Below, piece by piece: positions 1-10,836 of a stretch of 64,000 nt of DNA; the first letter of the stretch is position 1, and every line of letters starts with the position of its first letter. The notes under the pieces are model-generated. The model did not search any database. It was not told the origin of the DNA and was given only the letters and a program-made list of their open reading frames with translations. The position numbers and the translations under genes are program-made. The DNA comes from Macrostomum hystrix (lineage: Eukaryota > Platyhelminthes > Macrostomidae), in assembly GCA_950097015.1 (NCBI GenBank), contig CATNEN010000032.1, positions 1,240,001 to 1,304,000 of the forward strand, in the 5' to 3' direction.

Positions 1-257
1 GGTGGTCGCAGTTTAGGGCTTGAATTAGGGATTTTCTCAGCTGCTGTTGATGCTTCTCTGTCACACGTTTTTTCTAGTATCATAGTCAGAGTCTGGAGCA
101 CTTTTTGCAGTTCTAACTGGCCTACATTTACTTCAGGTGGCTTCACATCATTGTTCCCTCCTGGTGGAGCTGACTGAGTTTGGTTGTCTCCTGCCTGTAG
201 GTTCACTTGAGCTCCAGCACCATCAGGCGGCAGTGCCTCGTCACCCTCTCCGATCAT
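1..257 (-). CDS. Gag-like ORF of an LTR retrotransposon, 3'-truncated by the window edge
   Basis: An ATG at 257-255 follows an in-frame TAA directly and opens 85 codons with no stop up to base 1, so the ORF continues outside the window. The peptide starts MIGEGDEALPPDGAGAQ, is rich in Gly, Pro, Gln and Asn, and then has a Leu-rich, helix-prone stretch (VGQLELQKVLQTLTMILEK). That is the usual look of a retrotransposon Gag N-terminus. It is read from the context, because it lies about 570 bp downstream of a primer-binding site and an LTR in the same orientation (entries below). No capsid major homology region or zinc knuckle is visible in this short piece. It could also be the first exon of an unrelated host gene. 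Gag is the favoured reading. Confidence 0.45.
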   Translation of the reverse strand, partial: MIGEGDEALPPDGAGAQVNLQAGDNQTQSAPPGGNNDVKPPEVNVGQLELQKVLQTLTMILEKTCDREASTAAEKIPNSSPKLRP

Positions 258-810
258 TTAGAGAAGCGGAATGAGAATAGGAAAAGAGGAGATGGAAGGT
301 TAAAGGTGAAGGCAGACACAGAATTGTCTGGCAGAGAAAGAGGCCCCTACTCAAATTCTTGGAAACGCTGGCGAACGACCAAAATTTTATGTGCTAAACT
401 CTGCCAGACGGGCCCTATACAAAAAATTATTTCTAAGCCTAAAAACGAGACAGCCTCACCAAGCCAGTACTGCCAGTGCCGCGGCGTGTTGAGCTCGTGG
501 GGGTGTTGTCGCTCTGGCTGAGGACGTACAATTAACGTTGGACTTGCGGTCGGCCACTGGTTAGGTCGTCTCTGATTGGTTGGCAGGTAATCAGCCAATT
601 AGGTTGCTCCGACTTCTAACTTCTAGCTTCTAGTATTCCAAACTAGACAGTCACAGCTAGGCAAACAGGTAACTATGACGGTGCATATGCCCTTTAAGTC
701 GGCACTTGCTGTTGGTCAGGGTTAGACGCCGATGTTGATGTGTAGTCAGTAGCAGTGTAGAAGTGTAGCAGTGTAGCGGTAGCGGTAGCAATTTTGTTCT
801 TGTCTTCGAG
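258..810 (-). other. Leader between primer-binding site and gag-like ORF
   Basis: This stretch separates the putative primer-binding site from the gag-like start codon. It has stops in all forward frames of the element and no convincing coding exon. Short runs such as a GTAGCGGTAGCGGTAGCA repeat near 773-790 are visible. Its length fits the 5' untranslated leader of an LTR retrotransposon. Confidence 0.35.
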
Positions 811-823
811 GTGGGACCCTCCA
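811..823 (-). other. Putative primer-binding site of the LTR element
   Basis: Read on the minus strand, TGGAGGGTCCCAC starts six bases after the LTR end. It begins with TGG, the complement of the CCA tail of tRNAs, as primer-binding sites do. I did not identify the matching tRNA. Confidence 0.45.
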
Positions 824-829
824 AATTTA

Positions 830-1145
830 TGTGACGAATAAAGGTTAGTGTAGCGGTAATATCGTCGAATTATATTTGATATAAATAAGTGTGTATATAT
901 ATTTCCAAAGTAATCTCGATGCTCACACGCTCGACACAAGGCACGGTAGAGCAGAAAAATATACATACGTTGCTTTTTAAAAAGGACAGCTAATTCTTAG
1001 AATGATACAATATAACAATAATTAGTAAACATGCTTAGCATATAAATAATAATCTTGTCAGCAACTTGTAATGTAGCGAATTACTATAAAATAAATAAGC
1101 AATTAAACTACCAATTAAACTACAATTAAAGGTTACACCGTCACA
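830..1145 (-). mobile_element. 5' LTR of an LTR retrotransposon
   Basis: On the minus strand the 316-bp segment begins TGTGACGGTGTAACC and ends CCTTTATTCGTCACA. This gives TG...CA termini inside a perfect 7-bp inverted repeat, TGTGACG/CGTCACA. It is AT-rich, has a TATA-like tract (AATATATATA) about 70 bp from its end, and is followed by a primer-binding-site-like sequence and an ORF in the same orientation. The partner 3' LTR would lie left of the window. The target-site duplication would start at 1146. The superfamily (Gypsy, BEL or Copia) cannot be told because pol is not in view. Confidence 0.6.
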
Positions 1146-2558
1146 AAGACTTGGGTCAATCTCAATTTGAATAACCAGTGCCAGAAGGCACTCTTTAAGT
1201 TCTCTGTAGTGCCTCTTCTGCTCTTGTCACTCATTGCAAAAAGCAAATAGGGCCTACTGCAATGGCCTGCACTTTTTTTCGAATTATATGTCAAATGTTT
1301 TTTTCCAATAAGGCCAACATTAATTTATTGATTTAGTAAAAATATCATATTTGCACTGTGACGGTCCAATGTAATTAGCAAATCTTCAATGCCATTGGCC
1401 AGCCATTGATGCTATTGCTGGTTTGTATCTACTATCAATAGAATGCTAGGCATATTGTAGGATATAGCTAGTAATAGTAAATCGTGGCCACTTTTAGTTT
1501 ATGAAAGTTGGCAGGAATTCCAAGTTGTTTAAAAACATATATTGGTGTATTGATTGTCATATTTTGGGCAGTCAAATTTCAAACTTCATTTTATGCTAGG
1601 CCCCTACTACTATAGACAAGAGATTTAATTGTCACATCATATTTTTCACCCAATTTGAAAAAAAGAGCAAAAGTAAAATAATTTATAGCTAGATCGCATG
1701 CTTGTATATAGAACAAATATAAAATATCTCTTTAAAACCCCATAGCAAGTTGATAGGTACTAGACAATGTGAAAACCACATTTAGTACATCATTGCATTC
1801 CTACTCATATAGGCCTTAGTTGAAGAAGTTTTGTAGGCTTATGCATGAAAATTCGTATCATTCAATATAAATCTTGGCATAGCTGATACAAAGCTATTAT
1901 GACTGGTTACAAAGGGATATAGTACCTTATTCACAAAAATTATCTTCATAAACATAATGCAGAATAATTCTCAAAGTACACAATTCGTTTTCAACAACAA
2001 GATTTTTCACATCTTTTCATGCAAAATAAAATCCTTAAGCCATCTAATTAAGCAAAACAATGATATGATATATTTTTTTATAGATATTTATTGTATTTAT
2101 TTGATAGACCACATCATAAACCTCATTGATTGACATTCAAATTAGCTTAAAAATGTAAATACCAAGCTTATAACTATTTGCATTTTGTAACTGATTTGTA
2201 TATTAAAAGCATTCCTTAGGTTTTTCAAAGAAAAAATTTATTCTGTTATTGTGCTTTTATGGGAAAAACAGAAAATGCAGTTTTTTTGTGTCTTGTGCAA
2301 CAAAGAAAAGTCATGCAGTTTTAATTAATTTTTTTAATTTTTTGGTCTGATAGATTTGTTTCAGGCACTTGCACTACTTAAGTCAAAATGAACTAATTAT
2401 AATACTCGTAGATAAAGAGACGTCAAAGTCAACAATAAAAAGTAAACTTTATAATAACAATAAAAACAATAAACAATAAAAAGAAGCTCCCCTTTTAAGT
2501 CATGGTTGATATAATATGAGCCTTACCTCAATCATCTCCAGTTCTTCACTGATCAGTC
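1146..2558. other. AT-rich intergenic region, no gene seen
   Basis: No exon, RNA gene or tandem array could be supported here. The stretch is AT-rich with many short A and T runs. The MAK16 promoter should lie at its right end, but no clear core element was recognised. Confidence 0.5.
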
Positions 2559-3610
2559 ATGAATAGCGACGATCTAGTATGGCAGATCATCAACAACAGC
2601 TTCTGCAGTTTTATGGTTAAAACCAAAACTTCAAAGTTCTGTCGAAACGAGTACAATGTCACCGGCCTGTGCAATCGGCACTCCTGCCCCCTGGCCAACT
2701 CACAGTATGCCACAGTTCGCGAAGAAGACGGCGTCATCTACCTGTACCTGAAGGTGGCCGAGCGGGCCCACCTGCCAGCCAGGATGTGGGAGCGAGTGAA
2801 ACTTCATCGGAATTACGAGCGCGCGATTGGTCAGATTAAGGAGCGCCTGATCTACTGGAATAATTGGATTCGGCGGCGGGTCATTGCCAGGTAGATTTTT
2901 AGACTGATAGTGACGTGATAGCTGTAAATATAGCCATAGAGTCTTCACACCATAGAAATAGGAAAATTCACACTATAGAACCTTTTAACCATAGAATCTT
3001 CACACCGGGAAAATTCACAATGAGACACTTCCTACCATAGACATCGGGGCATCGCAGTTATTTAATTTTTATTGCATTGACAACCTCCGTGAGCAGGTTC
3101 GATCGCCTGTTGGAGGTTCAGAAGCGCAGCCGTCAGCTTGTGCTAACCTCAGCCAAGAAGTTGGTGCCCCTGTCGCGCAAAGTGGAGCGTCGAGAACGTC
3201 GACGGGAAGACAAGGCGCTGACAAGAGCCGGCCTGGAGACGGCGATCGAGCGGGAGATGCTTGACCGGCTGAGGGCGGCCAACCCGGAGGAGTTCGTCAA
3301 TGTCGACCGGGCGGCCTACGAGAAGGCGCTGGAAGCTGTGGAAGTTGAAGACGAAGAAGAGGACGAAGAGGAAGAGGAAGAAGAAGAAGAATCTGAGAGT
3401 GAAACAGAATTTGTTGAAGACTTCGACGAGTCAGAAGAGGAGATTGAGGACATCCAGGAGGAGGAAGAGGAAGAGGAACCGCAGCCAATCAAACAGAAGG
3501 TCGCGCTGAGTCAAAAAATCGGCGGTGGTGGCGGAGCGGGCTCGTCCGCGTCAGCAGCCGCGCCGCCTAAGAAGCGAGCGAAAGTTACAATTGAATATGA
3601 CTCGGACTGA
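2559..3610 (+). CDS. MAK16: MAK16, 60S ribosomal subunit biogenesis factor
   Basis: Two exons, 2559-2890 and 3097-3610, give 281 aa, close to the usual animal length of about 300. The donor is AG|gtagat at 2890 and the acceptor is gagcag| at 3096; the join restores an Arg codon ([13 protein letters not shown]). The N-terminus [18 protein letters not shown] and the Cys-rich core [14 protein letters not shown] with [10 protein letters not shown] are diagnostic of MAK16, as are [11 protein letters not shown] and the basic segment [16 protein letters not shown]. After it come a long acidic stretch of Glu and Asp (about residues 205-265) and a basic, nuclear-localisation-like tail (PPKKRAKV). MAK16 is a nucleolar protein of early pre-60S particles, needed for large-subunit rRNA maturation. 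Nothing in the model looks damaged. The intron is 206 bp and carries no tandem array, unlike most introns in this window. Confidence 0.96.
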
Positions 3611-4101
3611 CCAGCCTACTGCCTCCCCGCTATTGTGCCTTGCGTCTGTCTGTCCGCTGTCTGTGTAGCTTCTCTGCCTGTTATTCTCCTTTCTGCCTCT
3701 CTGTCTTCTTCGTGAATTTGTCCCCATTTTATTCCCTTCTTTCTCCTCCTTCCCTCTCATGTCTTTCTCCCCCCGTTCTCCCTGTCTTTCTCCCCATTTT
3801 CTCTCACTCCACCCTTTTCTCCGCCCTTAGGACAACCCACTCAAAAATTCTAGCCGCAGTGGCTGTAACAATAAGAAGTTACAGCACAGTGACGCAGACG
3901 TGGGAACTAACTCGTAGACAAGTCTCAATGTCATTGATTGTTAGATCCAGTGCCGCTGACTAAACAATTAACAAAATACAAATGCATACATCATGCCTCT
4001 GCGCAGTTAGAAATCTTTAATTGCTTGACACACTGTGCATTTTGTTGACAGTAAAACAGTTTAAGAGAGTTTTTTTGTCAAAATATTATATGCCTAATAC
4101 G
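3611..4101. other. MAK16 3' flank, pyrimidine-rich then AT-rich
   Basis: The first 220 bases are strongly pyrimidine-rich (TCTCC/TTCTC runs), probably 3' untranslated sequence of MAK16. After that the stretch is AT-rich with no gene. No clear poly(A) signal was found. Confidence 0.4.
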
Positions 4102-5249
4102 AAAGATGATCTACTCATCTGGAAGATGATCTACTCATCTGGAAGATGATCTACTCATCTGGAAGATGATCTACTCATCTGGAAGATGATCTACTCATCT
4201 GGAAGATGATCTACTCATATAGAAGATAATCTACTCATCTGGAAGATGATCTACTGATCTGGAAGATGATCTACTCATCTGGAAGATGATCTACTCATCT
4301 GGAAGATGATCTACTCATCTGGAAGATGATCTACTCATCTGGAAGACGAGCTACTCATCTAGAAGATGATCTACTCATCTGGAAGATGATCTACTCATCT
4401 AGAAGATGATCTACTCATCTGGAAGACGAGCTACTCATCTAGAAGATGATCTACTCATCTAGAAGATAATCTACTTATCTAGAAGATAATCTACTCATCT
4501 GGAAGACGAGCTACTCATCTAGAAGATAATCTACTCATCTGGAAGATGATCTACTCATCTGGAAGACGAGCTACTCATCTAGAAGATGATCTACTCATCT
4601 GGAAGATGATCTACTCATCTAGAAGATTATCTACTCATCTGGAAGACGAGCTACTCATCTAGAAGATGATCTACTCATCTGGAAGATGATCTACTCATCT
4701 GGAAGACGAGCTACTCATCTGGAAGATGATCTACTCATCTGGAAGATGATCTACTCAATTGGAAGATGATCTACTCATCTGGAAGATGATCTACTCATCT
4801 GGAAGATGATCTACTCATCTGGAAGATGATCTACTCATCTGGAAGATGATCTACTCATCTAGAAGATGATCTACTCATCTGGAAGATGATCTACTCATCT
4901 AGAAGATGATCTACTCATCTGGAAGATGATCTACTCATCTAGAAGATGATCTACTCATCTGGAAGATGATCTACTCATCTAGAAGATGATCTACTCATCT
5001 GGAAGATGATCTACTCATCTGGAAGATGATCTACTCATCTGGAAGATGATCTACTCATCTAGAAGATGATCTACTCATCTGGAAGATGATCTACTCATCT
5101 AGAAGATTATCTACTCATCTGGAAGACGAGCTACTCATCTAGAAGATGATCTACTCATCTGGAAGATGATCTACTCATCTGGAAGATGATCTACTCATCT
5201 GGAAGACGAGCTACTCATCTGGAAGATGATCTACTCATATGGAAGTTGA
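4102..5249. repeat. 20-bp minisatellite (GGAAGATGATCTACTCATCT)
   Basis: About 57 head-to-tail copies of a 20-bp unit. Variants such as GGAAGACGAG and AGAAGATGAT recur in blocks, so some segments were amplified together. The array is intergenic, between MAK16 and the next array. Confidence 0.95.
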
Positions 5250-5640
5250 TATACTATCAAAATGTAAAAAAATATAATTCGAAGATAGACGCACAACGAA
5301 ATTTTCGCTGCATCCATTTTGGACTACTTATTTAGAGTAGTATGATTGTCATTGCAATATTAACATTTTAGTGTTTTTTTTCAAGAAAGTGTATCTTAAT
5401 TTCTCAAAAGCTTTGAGTTAAAATCTGCGCACAGTTTGTGCACTTTTTTCGCAAACTTGCGAGGCAGTGGTATTCGTAGGGAAAAACTAGACTTACACTC
5501 GTACATTGTGCCGTGCAGCTTCCTCAAGCTGACAAACATGCGGCCTTTGGGACATCGCCGCAAACAAACTATTGTAATTTCGCATTAGCATTCACCCCGC
5601 TCCGTTCCTCGCTCCGCCAACTGATCCTACCGTTCCCGAC
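5250..5640. other. Spacer between two minisatellites
   Basis: AT-rich spacer without a recognisable gene. Its right end becomes pyrimidine-rich and merges into the 19-bp array. Confidence 0.4.
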
Positions 5641-6800
5641 TCTTCCTCCGTTCCCGACTCTTCCTACCGCTCCCTACTCTTCCTACCGCTCCCTACTCTT
5701 CCTACCGCTCCCTACTCTTCCTACCGCTCCCTACTCTTCCTACCGCTCCCGACTCTTCCTACCGTTCCCGACTCTTCCTACCGCTCCCTACTCTTCCTAC
5801 CGTTCCCGTCTCTTCCTACCGTTCCCGACTGTTCCTACCGTTCCCGACTGTTCCTACCGTTCCCGACTCTTCCTACCGTTCCCGACTCTTCCTACCGTTC
5901 CCTACTCTTCCTACCGCTCCCGACTCTTCCTACCGTTCCCGACTCTTCCTACCGCTCCCTACTCTTCCTACCGTTCCCGTCTCTTCCTACCGTTCCCGAC
6001 TGTTCCTACCGTTCCCGACTGTTCCTACCGTTCCCGACTGTTCCTACCGTTCCCGACTGTTCCTACCGTTCCCTACTCTTCCTACCGCTCCCTACTCTTC
6101 CTACCGTTCCCGACTCTTCCTACCGTTCCCGACTCTTCCTACCGTTCCCGACTCTTCCTAACGCTCCCTACTCTTCCTACCGCTCCCTACTCTTCCTACC
6201 GCTCCCTACTCTTCCTACCGCTCCCTACTCTTCCTACCGTTCCCGTCTCTTCCTACCGCTCCCTACTCTTCCTACCGTTCCCGTCTCTTCCTACCGTTCC
6301 CGACTGTTCCTACCGTTCCCGACTGTTCCTACCGTTCCCGACTCTTCCTACCGTTCCCGACTCTTCCTACCGTTCCCGACTGTTCCTACCGTTCCCGACT
6401 GTTCCTACCGTTCCCGACTCTTCCTACCGTTCCCTACTCTTCCTACCGTTCCCGACTCTTCCTACCGTTCCCGACTCTTCCTACCGTTCCCGACTCGTCC
6501 TACCGCTCCCTACTCTTTCTACCGCTCCCTACTCTTACTACCGCTCCCTACTATTCGTACCGCTCCCTACTCTTCCTACCGCTCCCTACTCTTACTACCG
6601 CTCCCTACTCTTCCTACCGCTCCCTACTCTTACTACCGCTCCCTACTATTCCTACCGCTCCTTACTCCTACTACCGCTCCCTACTCTTCCTACCGCTCCC
6701 TACTCTTTCTACCGCTCCCTACTATTCCTACCGCTCCCTACTCTTCCTACCGTTCCCTACTCTTCCTACCGCTCCCTACTCTTCCTACCGTCTCCTAGTC
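5641..6800. repeat. 19-bp minisatellite (TCTTCCTACCGTTCCCGAC)
   Basis: About 60 copies of a 19-bp unit with two main versions, one with CCGCTCCCTAC and one with CCGTTCCCGAC. Because 19 is not a multiple of three and the unit lacks stops, a 435-codon plus-strand ORF stays open across it. That ORF is an artefact of the repeat. Confidence 0.95.
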
Positions 6801-6812
6801 TTGTTCAATATT

Positions 6813-6818
6813 TTTATT
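6813..6818 (-). terminator. Poly(A) signal of the TCF/LEF gene
   Basis: AATAAA on the minus strand, about 120 bases beyond the TCF/LEF stop codon, just before the edge of the 19-bp array. Confidence 0.6.
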
Positions 6819-6939
6819 GAGTAGAATCGGGAGTTTATAGCTAATAACTACAAGTAAGTTTAAAATGTTCATGGCATTCATAGACAACAGAAAATTCGTG
6901 AGATCTCAAAGTTCGTAGCTCGCAGAGTGCTCATTTACT

Positions 6940-9900
6940 TCAGGTCAGCTGAGTAAAGGTCGCACCGCGTTCCTCTTCCTGCTGCTGTTTTTCCAGGTCC
7001 AGCTCTTCTTGCTGCTGCTGCGTGAGCAGTGGCGGCTGAGAATGCGCCTGCAGGCTTGAGTAGTTGCCATAATGAGACGATCCAGCCGTTGTTTCGTCGC
7101 TGGAGCGCAAAAGATTCAATGGTGGCTTAGAGCGAAATGGTGTTTTTTTATAAAAACTCATCTGCTCACTGATCATTCATCCTGTAGTCGATCTTGCCAT
7201 GCCCGGCTAGATAGTTGGCATATTCGCTCATTTCAGCGAACGAAGATATGGACTTCTTGACAGTCTCCAAGTCCTGTTGGTGTCGCTGCTGCAGCTGCTG
7301 CTGGTGTTGCATCAGCAGTTCGCCCGAGGTCGGCCTGCGCTTCTTGACGGCCTTCTTCTTGGCGGCCACCTGGATGGCGTAGTTGTCTCTGGCGCTCCAG
7401 TTGGGGTGCATCTGCATGTGCAGCTCCTTCTCCTTGCGGGCTAGCTCGTAGTACTTGGCCTGCTCGTCACGAGTCAGGGCGTGCCACTGCGGGTTGTCAG
7501 GAGAGGGTTTGCGATCGCTGGACATTGCTGCCATTGAAGCTAGATGTATTCACCTCATAATCTGGAGGGATTTTTTGACTTAACTTAGCGGCAGGGAGCC
7601 TCCATGACGGACGCAGCGAGGAGGCGGCAGATGCCGCCCATATCGCTAACCCCTGGCAGCAATCTGGAGGGATTCCTACCAATTGGGAATCTCGTCTGAT
7701 TGAAAGTCTGGAGCGAAACTTCATTGAGAGTCTGGAGGGATTCCCATTGAGAGTCTGGAGGGATTCCCATTGAGAGTCTGGAGGGATTCCCATTGAGAGT
7801 CTGGAGGCATTCCCATTGAGAGTCTGGAGGGATTCCCATTGAGAGTCTGGAGGGATTCCCATAGAGAGTCTGGAGGGGTTCCCATAGAGAGTCTGGAGGG
7901 ATTCCCATAGAGAGTCTGGAGGGGTTCCCATAGAGAGTCTGGAGGGATTCCCATAGAGAGTCTGGAGGGATTCCCATAGAGAGTCTGGAGGGATTCCCAT
8001 AGAGAGTCTGGAGGGGTTCCCATAGAGAGTCTGGAGGGATTCCCATAGAGAGTCTGGAGGGGTTCCCATAGAGAGTCTGGAGGGATTCCCATAGAGAGTC
8101 TGGAGGCATTTCAATTGAGAGTCTGGAGGGATTCCCATTGAGAGTCTGGAGGGATTCCCATAGAGAGTCTGGAGGCATTCCCATAGAGAGTCTGGAGGGA
8201 TTCCCATTGAGAGTCTGGAGGCATTCCCATAGAGAGTCTGGAGGGATTCCTATTGAGAGTCTGGAGGGTTTCCCATTGAGAGTCTAGAGGGATTCCCATG
8301 GAGAGTCTGGACGGATTCCCATTGAGAGTCTGGACGGATTCCCATTGAGAGTCTGGAGGGATTCCTACTGAGAGTCTGGAGGGATTCCCATAGAGAGTCT
8401 GGATGGATTCCCATTGAGAGTCTGGACGGATTCCCATGGAGAGTCTGGAGGGATTCCCATGGAGAGTCTAGAGGGATTCCCATAGAGTCTGGAGGGATTC
8501 CCATAGAGAGTCTGGAGGAATTTCCATAGAGAGTCTGGAGGGATTCTCATTGAGAGTCTGGAGGGACTCTCATTGAGAGTCTGGAGGGATTTTAGTTGTG
8601 AGTCTAGAGGGAATCCTATTAAGAATCCTGTCTCGAGGGAATCCCATAGAAAGTCTGGAGGGATTCCCGTTGAGAGTCTGGAGGGATTCCCATTGAGAGT
8701 CTGGAGGGATTCCCATAGAGAGTCTGGAGGGATTCCCATAGAGAGTCTGGACGGATTCCCATTGAGAGTCTGGACGGATTCCCATAGAGAGTCTGGAGGG
8801 ATTCCTATTGAGAGTCTGGAGGGATTCCCATAGAGTGTCTGGATGGATTCCCATAGAGAGTCTGGACGGATTACCATTGAGAGTCTGGAGGGATTCCCAT
8901 AGAGAGTCTGGAGGGATTCTCATTGAGAGTCTGGAGGGACTCTCATTGAGAGTCTGGAGGGATTTTAGTTGTGAGTCTAGAGGGAATCCTATTAAGAATC
9001 CTGTCTCGAGGGAATCCCATAGAAAGTCTGGAGGGATTCCCGTTGAGAGTCTGGAGGGATTCCCATTGAGAGTCTGGAGGGATTCCCATTGAGAGTCTGG
9101 AAGGATTCCCATTGAGAGTTTGGAGGTATTCTCATTGAGAGTCTGGAGGGACTCTCATTGAGAGTCTGGAGGGATTTTAGTTGTGAGTCTAGAGGGAATC
9201 CTATTAAGAATCCTGTCTCGAGGGAATCCCATAGAAAGTCTGGAGGGATTCCCATTGAGAGTCTGGGGGGATTCTCATTGAGAGTCTGGAGGGATTCCCA
9301 TTGAGAGTCTGGAGGGATTCCCATTGAGAGTCTGGAGGGATTCCCTTAGAGAGTCTGGAGGCATTTCCATAGAGAGTCTGGAGGGATTCCCAAAGAGTCT
9401 GGAGGGATTCCCATAGAGTCTGGAGGGATTCCCATAGAGAGTCTGGAGGGATTCCCAAAGAGTCTGGAGGGATTCCCAAAGAGTCTGGAGGGATTCCCAT
9501 AGAGAGTCTGGAGGGGTTCCCATAGAGAGTCTGGAGGGATTCCCATAGAGAGTCTGGAGGGATTCCCAAAGAGTCTGGAGGGATTCCCAAAGAGTCTGGA
9601 GGGATTCCCATAGAGAGTCTGGAGGGGTTCCCATAGAGAGTCTGGAGGGGTTCCCATAGAGAGTCTGGAGGGATTCCCATAGAGAGTCTGGAGGGATTCC
9701 CATAGAGAGTCTGGAGGCATTTCAATTGAGAGTCTGGAGGGATTCCCATTGAGAGTCTGGAGGGATTCCCATAGAGAGTCTGGAGGGATGTTAGTTGTGA
9801 GTCTAGAGGGAATCCTATTAAGAATCCGTCTCGAGGGATTCCCAGACACCCCTGGAACCCAGACACCCCTGTGAGTCTGGAACTGATAGAAATCAGTTAA

Positions 9901-10836
9901 AGCAATTGAAGCAACAGACGGAGAATTTTTATATAAAAGAGAAGAAAATTCAAAGTAACGTTTAGGGATGAAATAGTGTCAAATTCGGATAACAGAAAAC
10001 GGCGATCACCTTCCGGCCAAGAATTTGATTGATGGCTGCCGACTCCTTGAGCGTGCACTCTGCCACAACCTTGCCCCGCATCTCCTTCATGAACAGCATG
10101 AACGCGTTCAGCGGCTTCTTCACGTGCGCCACCTTCTTGCTACTGCTTGCGGAGGCCTTGCTGACTCCTCCGACCGCTGAGCCGCCAAGGCTACCGCCGC
10201 CGCCGCTGCTCGGTCCGCTGGTACACGCGGCTGAAGCTAAGCCCATTGTATCGTAGATGCTGCCACCGCTCAGCTGATAACTACCTGGACTGACGTGCTG
10301 GTGATGCTGCTCGAGCTGCGGAAACCTAGAAGCCTGATGAGCTGAATAGAAGGCCTGTTGCTGCTGTTGCTGCTGATGCTGGATCTGGTGCTGCTGCTGA
10401 TGAAATCCACCGTAGCCGCCGCCGCCGCTGTTGCTGCTCATCGACGAGGCAAACCTACCGCCGCCAATGCCGCCACCGCCGCCCAGGCCCGCGGCTGAAT
10501 AAGCAGCCGCAGCAGCCACCGCTGCCGCCGAGTGCGGTTCTCCAGTGCCGCCTGCAGACGCGACACTGCCTCCTGTCCAGCATTGGCCAAAGTCGGGCAT
10601 CGAGGAGCCACCGTAGAAGTTGGTGGCGGCTGCCGCGGCACCAGATTGCATCGGCTGAGGCAGCGGCTGCGTTGGATGCTGCGCAGGGTTGTGCAAGCTG
10701 CCATAGACAGTGCGGCTGAAGCCTGCTTTGGTGCAGGCGGGGAATCATTATTTGATATTTTGATTTAATGAAAACCTGATTCATTGAGCTCACCATGCGA
10801 GTCCTGGCAATGCACCTCATTTTCATAGCCGGCCAT
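6940..10836 (-). CDS. TCF/LEF family HMG-box transcription factor (pangolin-like)
   Basis: Four coding exons on the minus strand: 10836-10794, 10722-10010, 7486-7170 and 7099-6940, giving 410 aa with phases matching at every junction. The HMG box (about residues 214-288) reads [57 protein letters not shown] and WSARDNY, which is unmistakably TCF/LEF. These factors bind the minor groove of Wnt-response elements and act with beta-catenin or Groucho. After DNY comes a 5-residue insertion, AIQVA, before the basic tail KKKAVKKRR. No C-clamp is visible. The predicted N-terminus ([19 protein letters not shown]) lacks the conserved beta-catenin-binding motif, so this may be a naturally truncated or repressor-type isoform, or an upstream exon was missed. 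The middle is rich in Gly, Ala and Gln. Two introns are 70-71 bp. The third, inside the HMG box, is 2,523 bp of minisatellite. Confidence 0.93.
7100..7169 (-). other. 70-bp TCF/LEF intron with possible retention isoform
   Basis: The donor CA|gtgagc and acceptor ctccag|C join ND to H and then [15 protein letters not shown], keeping frame into a Gln/Glu-rich tail of 53 codons. If the intron is retained, translation stops almost at once after MNDQ. The gene could therefore make two C-terminal forms. Splicing is favoured because the downstream frame is open and protein-like to its own stop. Confidence 0.6.
7715..9845. repeat. 23-bp minisatellite inside the HMG-box intron
   Basis: About 90 copies of a unit like ATTCCCATTGAGAGTCTGG plus AGGG, with 23 bp and occasional 19-bp units. 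A diverged block containing TTTTAGTTGTGAGTCTAGAG and AATCCTATTAAGAATCCTG recurs four times (near 8588, 8960, 9174 and 9788), showing higher-order amplification. The array lies wholly within the TCF/LEF intron 7487-10009. Long ORFs on both strands here are repeat artefacts. Confidence 0.95.

Noticed and set aside
4102-5249. CRISPR array
   Set aside because: The repeats are directly adjacent with no unique spacers, and this is animal DNA.
5513-6820. 435-codon plus-strand ORF rich in Leu, Pro and Tyr
   Set aside because: It covers a 19-bp array. The reading frame has no start context or homology, and the array lies just past the TCF/LEF poly(A) signal.
7497-9866. Many minus-strand ORFs with [15 protein letters not shown] repeats
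   Set aside because: They lie wholly inside the HMG-box intron, and splicing from 10010 to 7486 restores the conserved domain.
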